Position numbers and translations under genes: made by a program. The notes below the pieces were generated by a model, which saw only the letters and a list, made by a program, of their open reading frames with translations, was not told the DNA's origin and searched no databases. Source: Nocardioides pocheonensis (GTDB taxonomy: Bacteria > Actinomycetota > Actinomycetes > Propionibacteriales > Nocardioidaceae). From it: a stretch of DNA of 46,244 nt. The stretch spans positions 44,423-90,666 of the forward strand of contig NZ_RJSF01000030.1 of assembly GCF_003725535.1 (NCBI RefSeq). Direction: 5' to 3'. Positions 1-8,289 of this stretch are shown here, piece by piece; position 1 is the first letter of the stretch; the number at the start of each line of letters is the position of its first letter.

Positions 1-34
1 CGATCCACCCGACCAGTAGCGACCCCGCCCCGCA

Positions 35-52
35 CCCGGCGCACGCGCCGGG
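35..52 (-). terminator. GC-rich hairpin downstream of the DUF4287 gene
   Basis: CCCGGCGC (35-42) and GCGCCGGG (45-52) are perfect inverted repeats around AC. The hairpin lies 51 bases beyond the stop codon of the minus-strand DUF4287 gene. There is no T-tract, which is usual for actinobacterial hairpin terminators. It could equally serve a gene entering from the left of the window. Confidence 0.4.
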
Positions 53-103
53 GCCAGCGGCATGCCCGGTCGTGGGTCGCCGGGTCGTATGTCGCGCCGG
101 CCG

Positions 104-343
104 CTACCGCGCGCGAGCGCCGAGCGCGTGCGCGACGAGGGCGTTCGCGTGGCCGTGGCCGATCCCGTAGTCGACCTTGAGCCAGGCCACGAGCTCCATG
201 TGCGCCGCCGGGGCGTGGGCGTGGATCAGCTCGATCCAGTGCTCGATCGACTCGCCGTAGGTGCGCTCGATCGAGGGGAAGTACGACGCCGGGCCGGAGA
301 TGCGCGGGTGAGTCGTGGTTCGGGTCGGGGTGATCGTTGCCAT
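104..343 (-). CDS. DUF4287 domain-containing protein
   Basis: The 79-residue product consists almost entirely of a DUF4287 domain. Visible family features are the GPASYFPSIE segment near residue 17, a central WIELI helix, and the C-terminal run HMELVAWLK followed by YGIGHGHANALVAHAL. The function of the family is unknown; members are small, soluble and common in actinobacteria. The ATG is preceded by GAGAGG with 7-base spacing, supporting this start. It lies 61 bases downstream of the endonuclease/phosphatase-family gene on the same strand and could be co-transcribed with it. The family assignment is confident, but no function can be given. Confidence 0.85.
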   Translation of the reverse strand: MATITPTRTTTHPRISGPASYFPSIERTYGESIEHWIELIHAHAPAAHMELVAWLKVDYGIGHGHANALVAHALGARAR

Positions 344-404
344 GGCGCTGCCTCTCGTCGGGGACCTTCACCCCTACGACGAACGGCGGCGGCCGTTCTC
401 GACA

Positions 405-1166
405 TCAGTCGGTGCGGGTGGCGACGACGGCCTTGTGGTCCGAGGGAGTGGTGAGCAGCGTGACGCGGGAGGCAGGGCCCGGGCCGTGGACGTCGTCGAG
501 CTTGCGGGTGCCGGCGCCGATCGTGCCGGGCCGGTGCTCGCGGCCCTCCCAGGCGGAGGTGAGGCCGGCGAGGCGGAGGCTGTCGAAGTTCGAGTCGCCG
601 ACGGCGTACACGACGTGCCCGGCCTGCTGGTGCTCGGCGACCAGGCGCTCGAGGCGGGCGATCTCGGCCTCGTGGCGTGCGCGAAGCAGGGGCCGCTCCG
701 GGATGTAGCGAGCGCCGTGCTCGACGCCCGGAGCGAGGTGGTAGCTCATCATCGCCACGGTCCGGTCGGCGTGTCGGTCGCGGTAGACCCCGATCGTCAC
801 CACGCGGGGCGGCTCGGTGCGCAGGAACCGGTCGGGCCGGTCGGAGCGACCGATCCGGCTCAGGAACACCACGCGGGCCGAGACCGGGTCGAAGCGATCC
901 GCCCGCGCGCCGACGACGTTGCCGCCGGCCACCGCCGACACCCAGTGGTACGCCGGGGCGGCCGGTCGCGGCAGCAGCCCGGTTCCGAGCGAGGGCACGA
1001 CCTTGACGTCGCCGAACTCGCGCAGCAGCCGCAGCCGGGAGACGTACCACTCCTGCACCCCGACCAGATCGGGATCGTGCGCGAGCACCTGCGTGAGCGC
1101 CGTCCGAGCCTCTCGCGCGGGCAGCTTGTAGAGGATGTTCGCGCTCGCGACGACGGTCGTACTCAT
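405..1166 (-). CDS. Endonuclease/exonuclease/phosphatase family protein
   Basis: The 253-residue product resembles the EEP (DNase I-like) superfamily. It opens with STTVVASANILYKL, continues with the HDPDLVGVQEWY element, which supplies the metal-binding Glu, and has VYAVGDSNFDS, the usual GDxN motif, about two thirds along. It ends with LLTTPSDHKAVVATRTD, containing the SDH catalytic His motif. Family members cleave phosphodiester bonds in nucleic acids or phospholipids; the substrate here is unknown. I chose the ATG at 1166. A longer frame reaches 1394, but its extra 76 residues carry no family similarity and would overlap the divergent acyltransferase gene. No signal peptide is obvious, so it is probably cytoplasmic. 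Confidence 0.8.
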   Translation of the reverse strand: MSTTVVASANILYKLPAREARTALTQVLAHDPDLVGVQEWYVSRLRLLREFGDVKVVPSLGTGLLPRPAAPAYHWVSAVAGGNVVGARADRFDPVSARVVFLSRIGRSDRPDRFLRTEPPRVVTIGVYRDRHADRTVAMMSYHLAPGVEHGARYIPERPLLRARHEAEIARLERLVAEHQQAGHVVYAVGDSNFDSLRLAGLTSAWEGREHRPGTIGAGTRKLDDVHGPGPASRVTLLTTPSDHKAVVATRTD

Positions 1167-1251
1167 GGCAGGAGTGTGCCGTTCGGCTGCCTCCGTGAGC
1201 GTGGGCGGGTGTGGCATGTCCCACGTTTCGGCATACCTCCCGCCAGACGGG

Positions 1252-1293
1252 GAACCCCAAGGGTTCGAGGGGAGCTCCGCGGGCCCGCGGAGC
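1252..1293. promoter_or_regulatory. Two dyads in the divergent EEP/acyltransferase intergenic region
   Basis: GAACCC-CAA-GGGTTC occupies 1252-1266, and GCTCCGCGGGCCCGCGGAGC at 1274-1293 is a perfect 20-base palindrome. Both lie between the divergent genes (starts 1166 minus, 1318 plus), 24 to 52 bases upstream of the acyltransferase start. They could be operators or form RNA hairpins in the acyltransferase leader. No specific regulator is recognised. Confidence 0.35.
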
Positions 1294-1317
1294 GGGCGCC
1301 GAGGAACAGGAGGGTTC

Positions 1318-2553
1318 GTGGCGAAGTCCGCCGTCATCGCACCACTGACCGGGGTCCGTCTCGTGGCTGCGGTGTGGGTGGTGCTGTTCCACATCTACCT
1401 CTACAACGGCGACGACCTCTCGGCCAGGCACCCGGCCGTGGACGCCGTGGTGGGCCCGATCGTGAGCCAGGGCGACCTCGGCGTCGACCTCTTCTTCCTG
1501 CTCTCGGGGTTCGTGCTGGCGCACAACTACCTCGAGCGGCTCGGGGAAGGCCCGTCCCTCTCCGGCGCGGTCAGCTTCCTCTGGCTGCGCGTCGCGCGTG
1601 TGTGGCCGCTCTACATGGTCGCGATCGTCGGCGGCGGGCTGCTGCTCTCCCTGCGCTTCTGGCTGTGGGGCAGCCAGCCGAACGTCCCGCTCACGGTGCC
1701 GCACTTCGTGGCCCAGGTGTTCATGGTCCAGCAGTGGGGCGCCGCGAACGTGCCGAACACGAGCTGGACGGGCCCGGCGTGGTCGATCTCCGCCGAGTGG
1801 CTCGCCTACCTCTGCTTCCCGGTGCTCGCGATCGCGGTCTGGCGTCTGCGCCGGTACGCCGGCCCGAGGACGCTCGTCGCGCTCGGGGGGATGGTGCTCC
1901 TCCCGACGCTGGTGTGGACCGCCGTGGCCCAGACCCAGGCCGCGCCGTACATGTGGCTCGTACGCCTCGCCAGCGAGTTCACCTGCGGTGCGCTGCTCTC
2001 CGCGGCGACGCGGCACGAGCTGCCGCGCCTCACCCGGGCATCGGGCTGGCTGGCCCCGGCCGCGATCGCGCTCGGCGCGGCGTGGCTCTACGTGGCCGGG
2101 CTCACCGGCCGCTCGTGGCTCGGCCCGCTGGTGCTCGCGGTCTTCCCGATCCTCTTGCTCGGGCTCGCCCACGGCGACAGCCCGGTGCACCGCTGGCTCG
2201 GCAGCCGTCCGATGGTGCTGGGCGGCGGCGTCTCCTTCGCGCTGTACCTGGTCCACGTCCCGCTGCTCAAGCTCTTCCGCGACGCGCTCGACCACGACGC
2301 GCTCCCGATCAGCCCGCGCAACCAGCTGTACGGCGAGCTGGCGATCGCGGCGCTGAGCCTGCTGATCGCCTGGGCACTGTTCCGCCACGTGGAGGAGCCG
2401 GCCCGCCACCGGCTGCGCGCGGTCGGGCCCCGGGTCGCCGAGCTGCCTGCCGCCGTGCGGCGGATCAGGCTGCCCGAGTCCAGCCGGATCGTGCGCGTGG
2501 CGCCCGCGACCGAGCACGTGGTCCAGCAGCAGGCGGTCCGCTCGATCTGCTGA
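1318..2553 (+). CDS. Acyltransferase 3 family integral membrane protein
   Basis: The 411-residue polytopic membrane protein belongs to the acyltransferase 3 (OafA/YrhL-like) family, which transfers acyl groups to sugars, peptidoglycan or exopolysaccharide. The N-terminus has the typical LTGVRLVAAVWVVLFHIY, with the conserved Arg and His, followed by GDLGVDLFFLLSGFVLAHNY and the LWLRVARVWPLYM segment. About ten hydrophobic segments follow. The C-terminus is a roughly 60-residue cytoplasmic tail rich in Arg, with no SGNH esterase domain. GTG at 1318 is preceded by AGGAGGG at 1308-1314; an upstream in-frame ATG (1216) would add residues unlike the family. The substrate is unknown. Confidence 0.8.
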   Translation: MAKSAVIAPLTGVRLVAAVWVVLFHIYLYNGDDLSARHPAVDAVVGPIVSQGDLGVDLFFLLSGFVLAHNYLERLGEGPSLSGAVSFLWLRVARVWPLYMVAIVGGGLLLSLRFWLWGSQPNVPLTVPHFVAQVFMVQQWGAANVPNTSWTGPAWSISAEWLAYLCFPVLAIAVWRLRRYAGPRTLVALGGMVLLPTLVWTAVAQTQAAPYMWLVRLASEFTCGALLSAATRHELPRLTRASGWLAPAAIALGAAWLYVAGLTGRSWLGPLVLAVFPILLLGLAHGDSPVHRWLGSRPMVLGGGVSFALYLVHVPLLKLFRDALDHDALPISPRNQLYGELAIAALSLLIAWALFRHVEEPARHRLRAVGPRVAELPAAVRRIRLPESSRIVRVAPATEHVVQQQAVRSIC

Positions 2554-2582
2554 TCCGTGCGGCCGGTGGGTGAGGAGAGGGG

Positions 2583-2655
2583 CGCCTCCGGCAGGATTCG
2601 AACCTGCGACACCTGGTACCGGAAACCAGTGCTCTATCCCCTGAGCTACGGAGGC
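2583..2655 (-). tRNA. tRNA-Arg (anticodon CCG)
   Basis: The minus strand folds as a full cloverleaf. The acceptor stem GCCTCCG/CGGAGGC is formed by 2649-2655 and 2584-2590. The D-stem is GCTC/GAGC, the anticodon stem is CTGGT/ACCAG around the loop TTCCGGT giving anticodon CCG, and the T-arm is GCAGG-TTCGAAT-CCTGC. The discriminator base is G and the CCA end is not encoded. The gene reads codon CGG, common in this high-GC genome. It sits divergently next to argS, whose product charges it, an arrangement also known in other actinobacteria. Confidence 0.97.
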
Positions 2656-2728
2656 AATGCGCCCGGACGACCGCCGTGAGGCGGACCCTGAGGCGCGATG
2701 GTGAACACTACCGGTCGATACTGCCGCG

Positions 2729-2755
2729 TTGGAAACCGGTGCCCGCCGATAGGCT
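2729..2755 (+). promoter_or_regulatory. Predicted argS promoter, leaderless
   Basis: The -10-like TAGGCT lies at 2750-2755 with TTGGAA at 2729-2734 (15-base spacer, slightly short). The six bases TGCCCG separate the -10 from the GTG start at 2762, so transcription should begin at or within a base of the start codon. No Shine-Dalgarno sequence is visible, in keeping with a leaderless mRNA. Confidence 0.45.
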
Positions 2756-2761
2756 TGCCCG

Positions 2762-4468
2762 GTGAATCCCGAGCAGCTCTCCGCGGCCGTCGTCGACGCC
2801 CTTTCCGCCCTCGTGGGCGAGGGTGCGCTCGACCTTCCCGACGGTGTCCCCGCCGAGGTGACCGTCGAGCGCCCGCGCCAGAAGGGACACGGCGACTACG
2901 CCACCAACGTCGCGATGAAGCTGGCCAAGGGCGCCTCGGTCGACGGCGCGCCCACCAACCCTCGGGCGCTCGGGGAGCTGCTGGCGTCCCGGCTCCGCCA
3001 GACCGAGGGTGTGGCCGACGTCGAGGTCGCCGGCCCGGGGTTCCTCAACATCACCGTCGAGGCGGGTGCACAGGGCCGGGTGGCCGCGGAGATCGTCGCG
3101 GCCGGGGCGGCGTACGGGCACTCCGAGGTGCTGGCCGGTCAGAAGATCAACGTCGAGTTCATCTCGGCCAACCCGACCGGGCCGCTGCACCTCGGCCACA
3201 CCCGGTGGGCGGTCCTCGGTGACGCCATCGGGCGGGTGCTGAGCGCGGCCGGCGCCGAGGTCACCCGCGAGTTCTACATCAACGACCGCGGCGTGCAGAT
3301 GGACCACTTCGCGAACTCGATCATCGCCGCCGCGCTCGGCGAGCCGACGCCGCCCGACGGGTACGCCGGCGCCTACATCGACGACCTGGCGAAGCAGGTC
3401 GAGGCCGCCCAGCCGGGCATCTTCGAGCTCCCCCCGGACGAGCGGCGCGCGGCCGTGCGGGCCGTGGGCTACGACATCCAGCTGCGCGAGCAGCAGAAGC
3501 AGCTGGAGACCTTCAACACGCACTTCGACGTGTGGTTCTCCGAGCAGTCGCTGCACGCCTCGGGCTCGGTGCCGGACACGCTCCAGCACCTCAAGGACCT
3601 CGGGCACGTCTACGAGAGCGACGGAGCGCTGTGGATGCGCACCACCGATTTCGGCGACGACAAGGACCGCGTGCTGATCAAGTCCGACGGGGAGCTGACC
3701 TACTTCGCCTCGGACACGGCCTACTACCTGAACAAGCGGGCGCGCGGCTTCGACCACTGCATCTACCTGCTCGGTGCCGACCACCACGGCTACGTCAACC
3801 GGCTGCGGGCCATGGCCGCTTGCGTCGGCGACGACCCCGACCAGACGCTCGACGTGATGATCGGGCAGCTCGTCAAGATCCTCAGCGGCGGGGAGGAGCT
3901 CAAGCTGTCGAAGCGGGCCGGCACGATCGTCACGCTCGACGAGCTCGCGGAGGAGATCGGCGTCGACGCGCTGCGCTACTCCCTGGCCCGCTACCCGGCC
4001 GACTCGCCGCTGGTCCTCGACGTCGCCGAGATCACGAAGGCGTCGGCGGACAACCCCGTCTACTACGTGCAGTACGGCCACGCCCGCACCTGCCGGATGA
4101 TGGAGAACGCCGCCGACCTCGGCATGCAGGTGCGCACCGACCCTTCGGCAGGCTCAGGACAGCGCTACGACCCGACGCTGCTGACGCACGAGCGCGACCG
4201 CGAGCTGCTGCGGGCGCTGGCGGAGTTCCCGAGGGTCGTGGCCGGCGCGGCGGAGCTGCGCGAGCCGCATCGCGTCGCGCGCTACCTGGAGGACACCACG
4301 TCGGTCTTCAACAAGTGGTACGACACCAAGGAGTGCCGCATGCTGCCGTCCGGCGACGACCCGGTCGCGCCGGTCAACGAGGCCCGGCTGGTGCTCGTCG
4401 TCGCGGCTCGCACGGTGCTGGCCAACGGGCTCGACCTGCTCGGTGTCAGCGCCCCCGAGCGGATGTGA
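2762..4468 (+). CDS. argS: Arginine--tRNA ligase
   Basis: This cytoplasmic class I aminoacyl-tRNA synthetase (568 residues) charges tRNA-Arg with arginine. The N-terminal Arg-tRNA synthetase domain (about 1-95) contains KGHGDYATNVAMKLAK. The catalytic domain has the HIGH motif as GPLHLGHT (around residue 142), the GADHHGY segment, and a KMSKS-equivalent LSKRAGTIV near 382. The C-terminal DALR anticodon-binding domain ends with DLLGVSAPERM. Around residues 460-468 a short Ser/Gly stretch is encoded by a dispersed-repeat-like sequence (separate entry). It is the first gene of an argS-lysA-hom-thrC-thrB operon; nine bases separate it from lysA. The GTG start appears leaderless. Confidence 0.97.
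   Translation: MNPEQLSAAVVDALSALVGEGALDLPDGVPAEVTVERPRQKGHGDYATNVAMKLAKGASVDGAPTNPRALGELLASRLRQTEGVADVEVAGPGFLNITVEAGAQGRVAAEIVAAGAAYGHSEVLAGQKINVEFISANPTGPLHLGHTRWAVLGDAIGRVLSAAGAEVTREFYINDRGVQMDHFANSIIAAALGEPTPPDGYAGAYIDDLAKQVEAAQPGIFELPPDERRAAVRAVGYDIQLREQQKQLETFNTHFDVWFSEQSLHASGSVPDTLQHLKDLGHVYESDGALWMRTTDFGDDKDRVLIKSDGELTYFASDTAYYLNKRARGFDHCIYLLGADHHGYVNRLRAMAACVGDDPDQTLDVMIGQLVKILSGGEELKLSKRAGTIVTLDELAEEIGVDALRYSLARYPADSPLVLDVAEITKASADNPVYYVQYGHARTCRMMENAADLGMQVRTDPSAGSGQRYDPTLLTHERDRELLRALAEFPRVVAGAAELREPHRVARYLEDTTSVFNKWYDTKECRMLPSGDDPVAPVNEARLVLVVAARTVLANGLDLLGVSAPERM
4141..4162 (+). repeat. Dispersed-repeat-like sequence inside argS
   Basis: CCTTCGGCAGGCTCAGGAC (from 4142) resembles the widespread dispersed sequence CCTTCGACAGGCTCAGG seen in many high-GC genomes, differing at one base over the shared part. 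In frame it encodes DPSAGSGQ, between the catalytic and DALR domains of ArgS, where related enzymes appear shorter. Identification as a repeat family member rests on recall of that consensus; no second copy was noticed in this window. Confidence 0.5.
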
Positions 4469-4477
4469 GGACACGCC

Positions 4478-5893
4478 GTGCGAGCTCATGAGGCGGGCTG
4501 GGCCCACGCCGCCGTGTCGGTCAACGCGCCGGCCTGGCTGCGCGAGCCCGCCGACGTCAACGCGCTGACGCCACAGCTGTGGTCGTCGACCGCACGCAAG
4601 GTCGACGGCGTCCTCGAGGTGGGGGGCATCCGCGTCACCGACCTGGTCGCCGAGCACGGCTCGCCGGCGTACGTGCTGGACGAGGCGGACTTCCGCTCCC
4701 GGGCGCGCGCCTTCCGCGACGCGTTCCGCGAGTACGACGTGTTCTACGCCGGCAAGGCGTTCCTGTGCACGACGGTCGCCCGCTGGGTCGCCGAGGAAGG
4801 CCTGTGCCTCGACGTCTGCTCGGGTGGCGAGCTCGCGGTCGCGGAGCGCGCGGGCTTCCCGGCCGAGCGCCTCGGGTTCCACGGCAACAACAAGTCGGTC
4901 GCCGAGCTGGCGCGGGCGGTGGAGCTGGGGGTGGGCCGGATCATCGTGGACTCCTTCCACGAGATCCACCGGCTCGCGGACCTCACGCGCGAGCTCGGTC
5001 GCACCGCGCGCGTCCTGATCCGCGTGACCGCGGGCGTCGAGGCGCACACCCACGAGTACATCGCGACCGCCCACGAGGACCAGAAGTTCGGCTTCTCGAT
5101 CAGCAGCGGCGACGCGCTGGCGGCCGCGCAGCAGATCCGGGACACGCCCGGGCTGGAGCTGCTCGGCCTGCACTCCCACATCGGCTCGCAGATCTTCGAC
5201 TCCTCCGGCTTCGAGGTGGCCGCCCGGCGGGTGCTCGCGCTGCACGCGCAGATCTCGGAGGAGGTCGGCGTGGTGCTGCCCGAGCTGGACCTGGGCGGCG
5301 GCTTCGGCATCGCCTACACCACGCAGGACGACCCGTCCGACCCCGCCCAGCTCGCGATCGAGCTGACCAAGATCGTCACCGAGGAGTGCAAGGCCCGCGA
5401 CCTGGACGTGCCGCGCCTCTCGATCGAGCCGGGCCGCGCGATCGTGGGCCCCGCGGTCTGCACGGTCTACGAGGTCGGCACGGTGAAGGCCGTCGAGCTC
5501 GACGGGGGAGCGGTGCGCACCTACGTGAGCGTCGACGGCGGGATGAGCGACAACATCCGCACCGCGCTGTACGACGCGGACTACTCCTGCACGCTGGCCA
5601 GCCGGTCCTCCGACGCTCCGATGCTCCTGTCCCGGGTCGTCGGCAAGCACTGCGAGGCCGGCGACATCGTGGTCAAGGACGAGTTCCTGCCTGGTGACCT
5701 CGTCCCCGGCGATCTGCTCGCGGTGCCCGGCACCGGTGCCTACTGCCGCTCGATGTCGAGCAACTACAACCACGCCCTGCGTCCGCCGGTCGTGGCCGTC
5801 CGTGACGGCGTGAGCACCGTGCTCGTGCGGCGCGAGACCGAGGACGACCTCCTGAGACTCGACACCGGCGCCGGCGCCCGGATGGAAGACTGA
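4478..5893 (+). CDS. lysA: Diaminopimelate decarboxylase
   Basis: This PLP-dependent enzyme (471 residues) converts meso-diaminopimelate to L-lysine, the last step of lysine synthesis. It is a fold-type III decarboxylase. The PLP lysine is K93 in FYAGKAFLC, the HSHIGSQ motif precedes the glycine-rich LGGGFGIAY phosphate loop, and SIEPGRAIVG follows. The dimer-partner region CSGGELAVAERAGFP is also typical. The N-terminal MRAHEAGWAH supports the GTG start at 4478. It lies nine bases after argS and six bases before hom, so it is co-transcribed and shares the aspartate-semialdehyde-derived pathway with the downstream genes. Confidence 0.97.
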   Translation: MRAHEAGWAHAAVSVNAPAWLREPADVNALTPQLWSSTARKVDGVLEVGGIRVTDLVAEHGSPAYVLDEADFRSRARAFRDAFREYDVFYAGKAFLCTTVARWVAEEGLCLDVCSGGELAVAERAGFPAERLGFHGNNKSVAELARAVELGVGRIIVDSFHEIHRLADLTRELGRTARVLIRVTAGVEAHTHEYIATAHEDQKFGFSISSGDALAAAQQIRDTPGLELLGLHSHIGSQIFDSSGFEVAARRVLALHAQISEEVGVVLPELDLGGGFGIAYTTQDDPSDPAQLAIELTKIVTEECKARDLDVPRLSIEPGRAIVGPAVCTVYEVGTVKAVELDGGAVRTYVSVDGGMSDNIRTALYDADYSCTLASRSSDAPMLLSRVVGKHCEAGDIVVKDEFLPGDLVPGDLLAVPGTGAYCRSMSSNYNHALRPPVVAVRDGVSTVLVRRETEDDLLRLDTGAGARMED

Positions 5894-5899
5894 GCAGCG

Positions 5900-7210
5900 A
5901 TGAGCAGCGAGAAACGTCCCGTCCGCGTGGCCATGCTCGGCTGCGGCGTCGTCGGCAGCCAGGTCGCGCGCCTGATCCAGGAGCAGGCCGACGACCTCGC
6001 CGCCCGCGTCGGCGCGCCCGTGGAGCTGGTCGGCATCGCCGTACGCCGGCTCGGGCTGGCGCGTGACGTCGACCTGCCCGCCGACCTCTTCACGACCGAC
6101 GCGGAGGCCCTCGTGGGTCGCGACGACGTCGACGTGGTCGTCGAGGTGATCGGCGGCATCGAGCCGGCGCGCACGCTGATCCTCTCCGCCCTCGCCCACG
6201 GGGCGTCGGTGGTCACGGCGAACAAGGCGCTGCTCGCCGAGCACGGCGCCAGCCTCTTCGCCGCAGCCGACGAGGCAGGCCGTGACCTCTACTACGAGGC
6301 GGCCGTCGCCGGCGCGATCCCGATCGTGCGGCCGCTGCGCGAGTCGCTCGCGGGTGACCGGGTCACCCGGGTCATCGGCATCGTCAACGGCACCACGAAC
6401 TTCATCCTCGACCGGATGGACTCGGCCGGCACCGGCTTCACCGAGGCCCTCGAGGAGGCCCAGGCCCTGGGCTACGCCGAGGCCGACCCCACCGCCGACG
6501 TCGAGGGCTTCGACGCCGCCGCCAAGGCAGCGATCCTGGCCAGCCTGGCCTTCCACACCCGTGTGACGGCCGGCGACGTGCACCGCGAGGGCATCGCGGA
6601 GGTGACCGCGAGCGACGTCGCGTCCGCCCGCGAGATGGGCTGCGTGGTCAAGCTCCTCGCCATCTGCGCGCTCGAGGACGGGCCCGACGGTCCCGCGGTC
6701 TCCGCGCGGGTGCACCCGGCGATGATCCCCCGGAGCCACCCGCTGGCGAGCGTCCGCGAGGCCTACAACGCGGTGTTCGTCGAGAGCGAGGCCGCCGGTC
6801 AGCTGATGTTCTACGGCCCCGGTGCCGGCGGCGCGCCGACCGCGAGCGCGGTCCTCGGCGACCTGGTCACGGTCGCCCGGCACCGCATCGCCGGGGTGCG
6901 CGGGCCGCGCGAGTCGGCGTACGCCGACCTGCCCGTGCTCCCGATGGGCAGCACCGAGACGCGCTACCACGTGCAGATCGACGTCGACGACAAGGCCGGT
7001 GTGCTGGCGGCGGTCGCGCAGGCGTTCGCCGAGCACGACGTCTCGATCCAGACCGTGCGCCAGGAGGGCCGCGGCGACGACGCCCAGCTCGTCGTGGTCT
7101 CGCACAGCGCGAGCGACGCCGACCTGGCCGCGACGGTCGAGGCAGTCCGGCGGATGGCGTTCGTCCGCGAGGTGTCCTCGGTGATGCGCGTCGAGGGGGC
7201 GCACGACTGA
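5900..7210 (+). CDS. hom: Homoserine dehydrogenase
   Basis: This enzyme (436 residues) reduces aspartate semialdehyde to homoserine with NAD(P)H, at the branch toward threonine and methionine. The N-terminal Rossmann motif is [16 protein letters not shown], followed by [13 protein letters not shown] and the family signature [10 protein letters not shown]. The catalytic region carries [19 protein letters not shown]-terminal ACT domain (about 350-436), with [21 protein letters not shown], is the usual site of threonine feedback control. It is a monofunctional enzyme without an aspartokinase domain. Its stop codon overlaps the thrC start by one base (TGATG), implying translational coupling. Confidence 0.97.
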   Translation: MSSEKRPVRVAMLGCGVVGSQVARLIQEQADDLAARVGAPVELVGIAVRRLGLARDVDLPADLFTTDAEALVGRDDVDVVVEVIGGIEPARTLILSALAHGASVVTANKALLAEHGASLFAAADEAGRDLYYEAAVAGAIPIVRPLRESLAGDRVTRVIGIVNGTTNFILDRMDSAGTGFTEALEEAQALGYAEADPTADVEGFDAAAKAAILASLAFHTRVTAGDVHREGIAEVTASDVASAREMGCVVKLLAICALEDGPDGPAVSARVHPAMIPRSHPLASVREAYNAVFVESEAAGQLMFYGPGAGGAPTASAVLGDLVTVARHRIAGVRGPRESAYADLPVLPMGSTETRYHVQIDVDDKAGVLAAVAQAFAEHDVSIQTVRQEGRGDDAQLVVVSHSASDADLAATVEAVRRMAFVREVSSVMRVEGAHD

Positions 7211-8289
7211 TGACGGAACACCGACACCCCCACCAGTGGCTCGGCGTGATCGAGGAGTACCGCGACCGCCTCGACCTGCCCGACGGCACCCCGACCATCA
7301 CCCTGCGCGAGGGCGGCACGCCGATGGTGCGCTCGGGCTGGCTCTCCGGGCTGCTCGGTGCCGAGGTCTGGCTCAAGGTGGAGGGCAACAACCCCACCGG
7401 CTCGTTCAAGGACCGCGGCATGACGGTCGCGCTCTCGGTCGCGGTCGGCGAGGGCGCCAAGGCGGTCGTGTGCGCCTCGACCGGCAACACGTCGGCGTCG
7501 ATGGCCGCGTACGCCGCGCGCGCCGGGATCAAGCCGCTGGTGCTCGTGCCGCAGGGCAAGATCGCCGCCGGCAAGCTCGCCCAGGCGATCGTGCACGGCG
7601 CGCAGGTGATCATGGTGCGCGGGAACTTCGACGACTGCCTGCGCATCTCGCGCGCTCTCGCCGAGGACTACCCGGTCGCCCTGGTCAACTCGGTGAACCC
7701 GATGCGGCTCGAGGGGCAGAAGACCGCGTCGTTCGAGATCGTCGACTTCCTCGGTCGCGCTCCCGACGTCCACGTGCTCCCCACGGGCAACGCCGGCAAC
7801 ATCTCGGCGTACTGGAAGGGCTACAAGGAGTACGTCGAGTCCGGCGACGCCTCCCACACCCCCGTGATGCGCGGCTGGCAGGCCGAGGGCGCCGCGCCCC
7901 TCGTGCTCGGCCACCCGGTGTCCGACCCGGAGACGGTCGCGTCGGCGATCCGGATCGGCAACCCCGCCTCCTGGGACCTCGCCGTCGCGGCGGCCCAGGA
8001 GTCAGGCGGCCGGTTCCGCAAGGCCAGCGACGACCAGATCCTCGCGGCCCAGCGCGACCTGGCCTCCCGGGACGGCGTCTTCGTCGAGCCGGCGTCCGCG
8101 GCCGGCGTGGCAGGGCTCCTCATCGAGCACGCCGAGGGCGCGGACCTGCGCGGCCAGACCGTGGTGGTGACGGTCACCGGCCACGGCCTGAAGGACATCG
8201 ACACCGCCCTCTCCACCTTCACCGAGCTGGTCGACGTCGTGGTCGACCCCGACGTCGAGTCGGCTGCCCGGGCCGCCGGGCTGGCATGA
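7210..8289 (+). CDS. thrC: Threonine synthase
   Basis: This fold-type II PLP enzyme (359 residues) converts O-phosphohomoserine to threonine. The PLP lysine is K67 in [11 protein letters not shown], preceded by LKVEGNN. SFKDRG and the phosphate-binding run [20 protein letters not shown] are characteristic. Its length fits the short actinobacterial class, lacking the long N-terminal extension of E. coli ThrC. The [13 protein letters not shown] segment near the end is also typical. It overlaps hom by one base and thrB by four bases (ATGA), so the three proteins are probably translated in coupled fashion. Confidence 0.97.
   Translation: MTEHRHPHQWLGVIEEYRDRLDLPDGTPTITLREGGTPMVRSGWLSGLLGAEVWLKVEGNNPTGSFKDRGMTVALSVAVGEGAKAVVCASTGNTSASMAAYAARAGIKPLVLVPQGKIAAGKLAQAIVHGAQVIMVRGNFDDCLRISRALAEDYPVALVNSVNPMRLEGQKTASFEIVDFLGRAPDVHVLPTGNAGNISAYWKGYKEYVESGDASHTPVMRGWQAEGAAPLVLGHPVSDPETVASAIRIGNPASWDLAVAAAQESGGRFRKASDDQILAAQRDLASRDGVFVEPASAAGVAGLLIEHAEGADLRGQTVVVTVTGHGLKDIDTALSTFTELVDVVVDPDVESAARAAGLA

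Noticed and set aside
315-2573. 752-codon plus-strand frame spanning the EEP and acyltransferase region
   Set aside because: Overlaps two well-supported genes in other frames; composition is typical of a GC-rich shadow frame.
2088-2612. Frame beginning SQVRILPEAP on the minus strand
   Set aside because: The start is a translation of the tRNA-Arg T-arm, a frequent artefact, and the rest is antisense to the acyltransferase.
4154-7204. 1016-codon open frame antisense to argS, lysA and hom
   Set aside because: It mirrors three certain genes; long antisense frames arise from strong third-position GC bias. The translation is Arg/Asp/Val-rich without domains.
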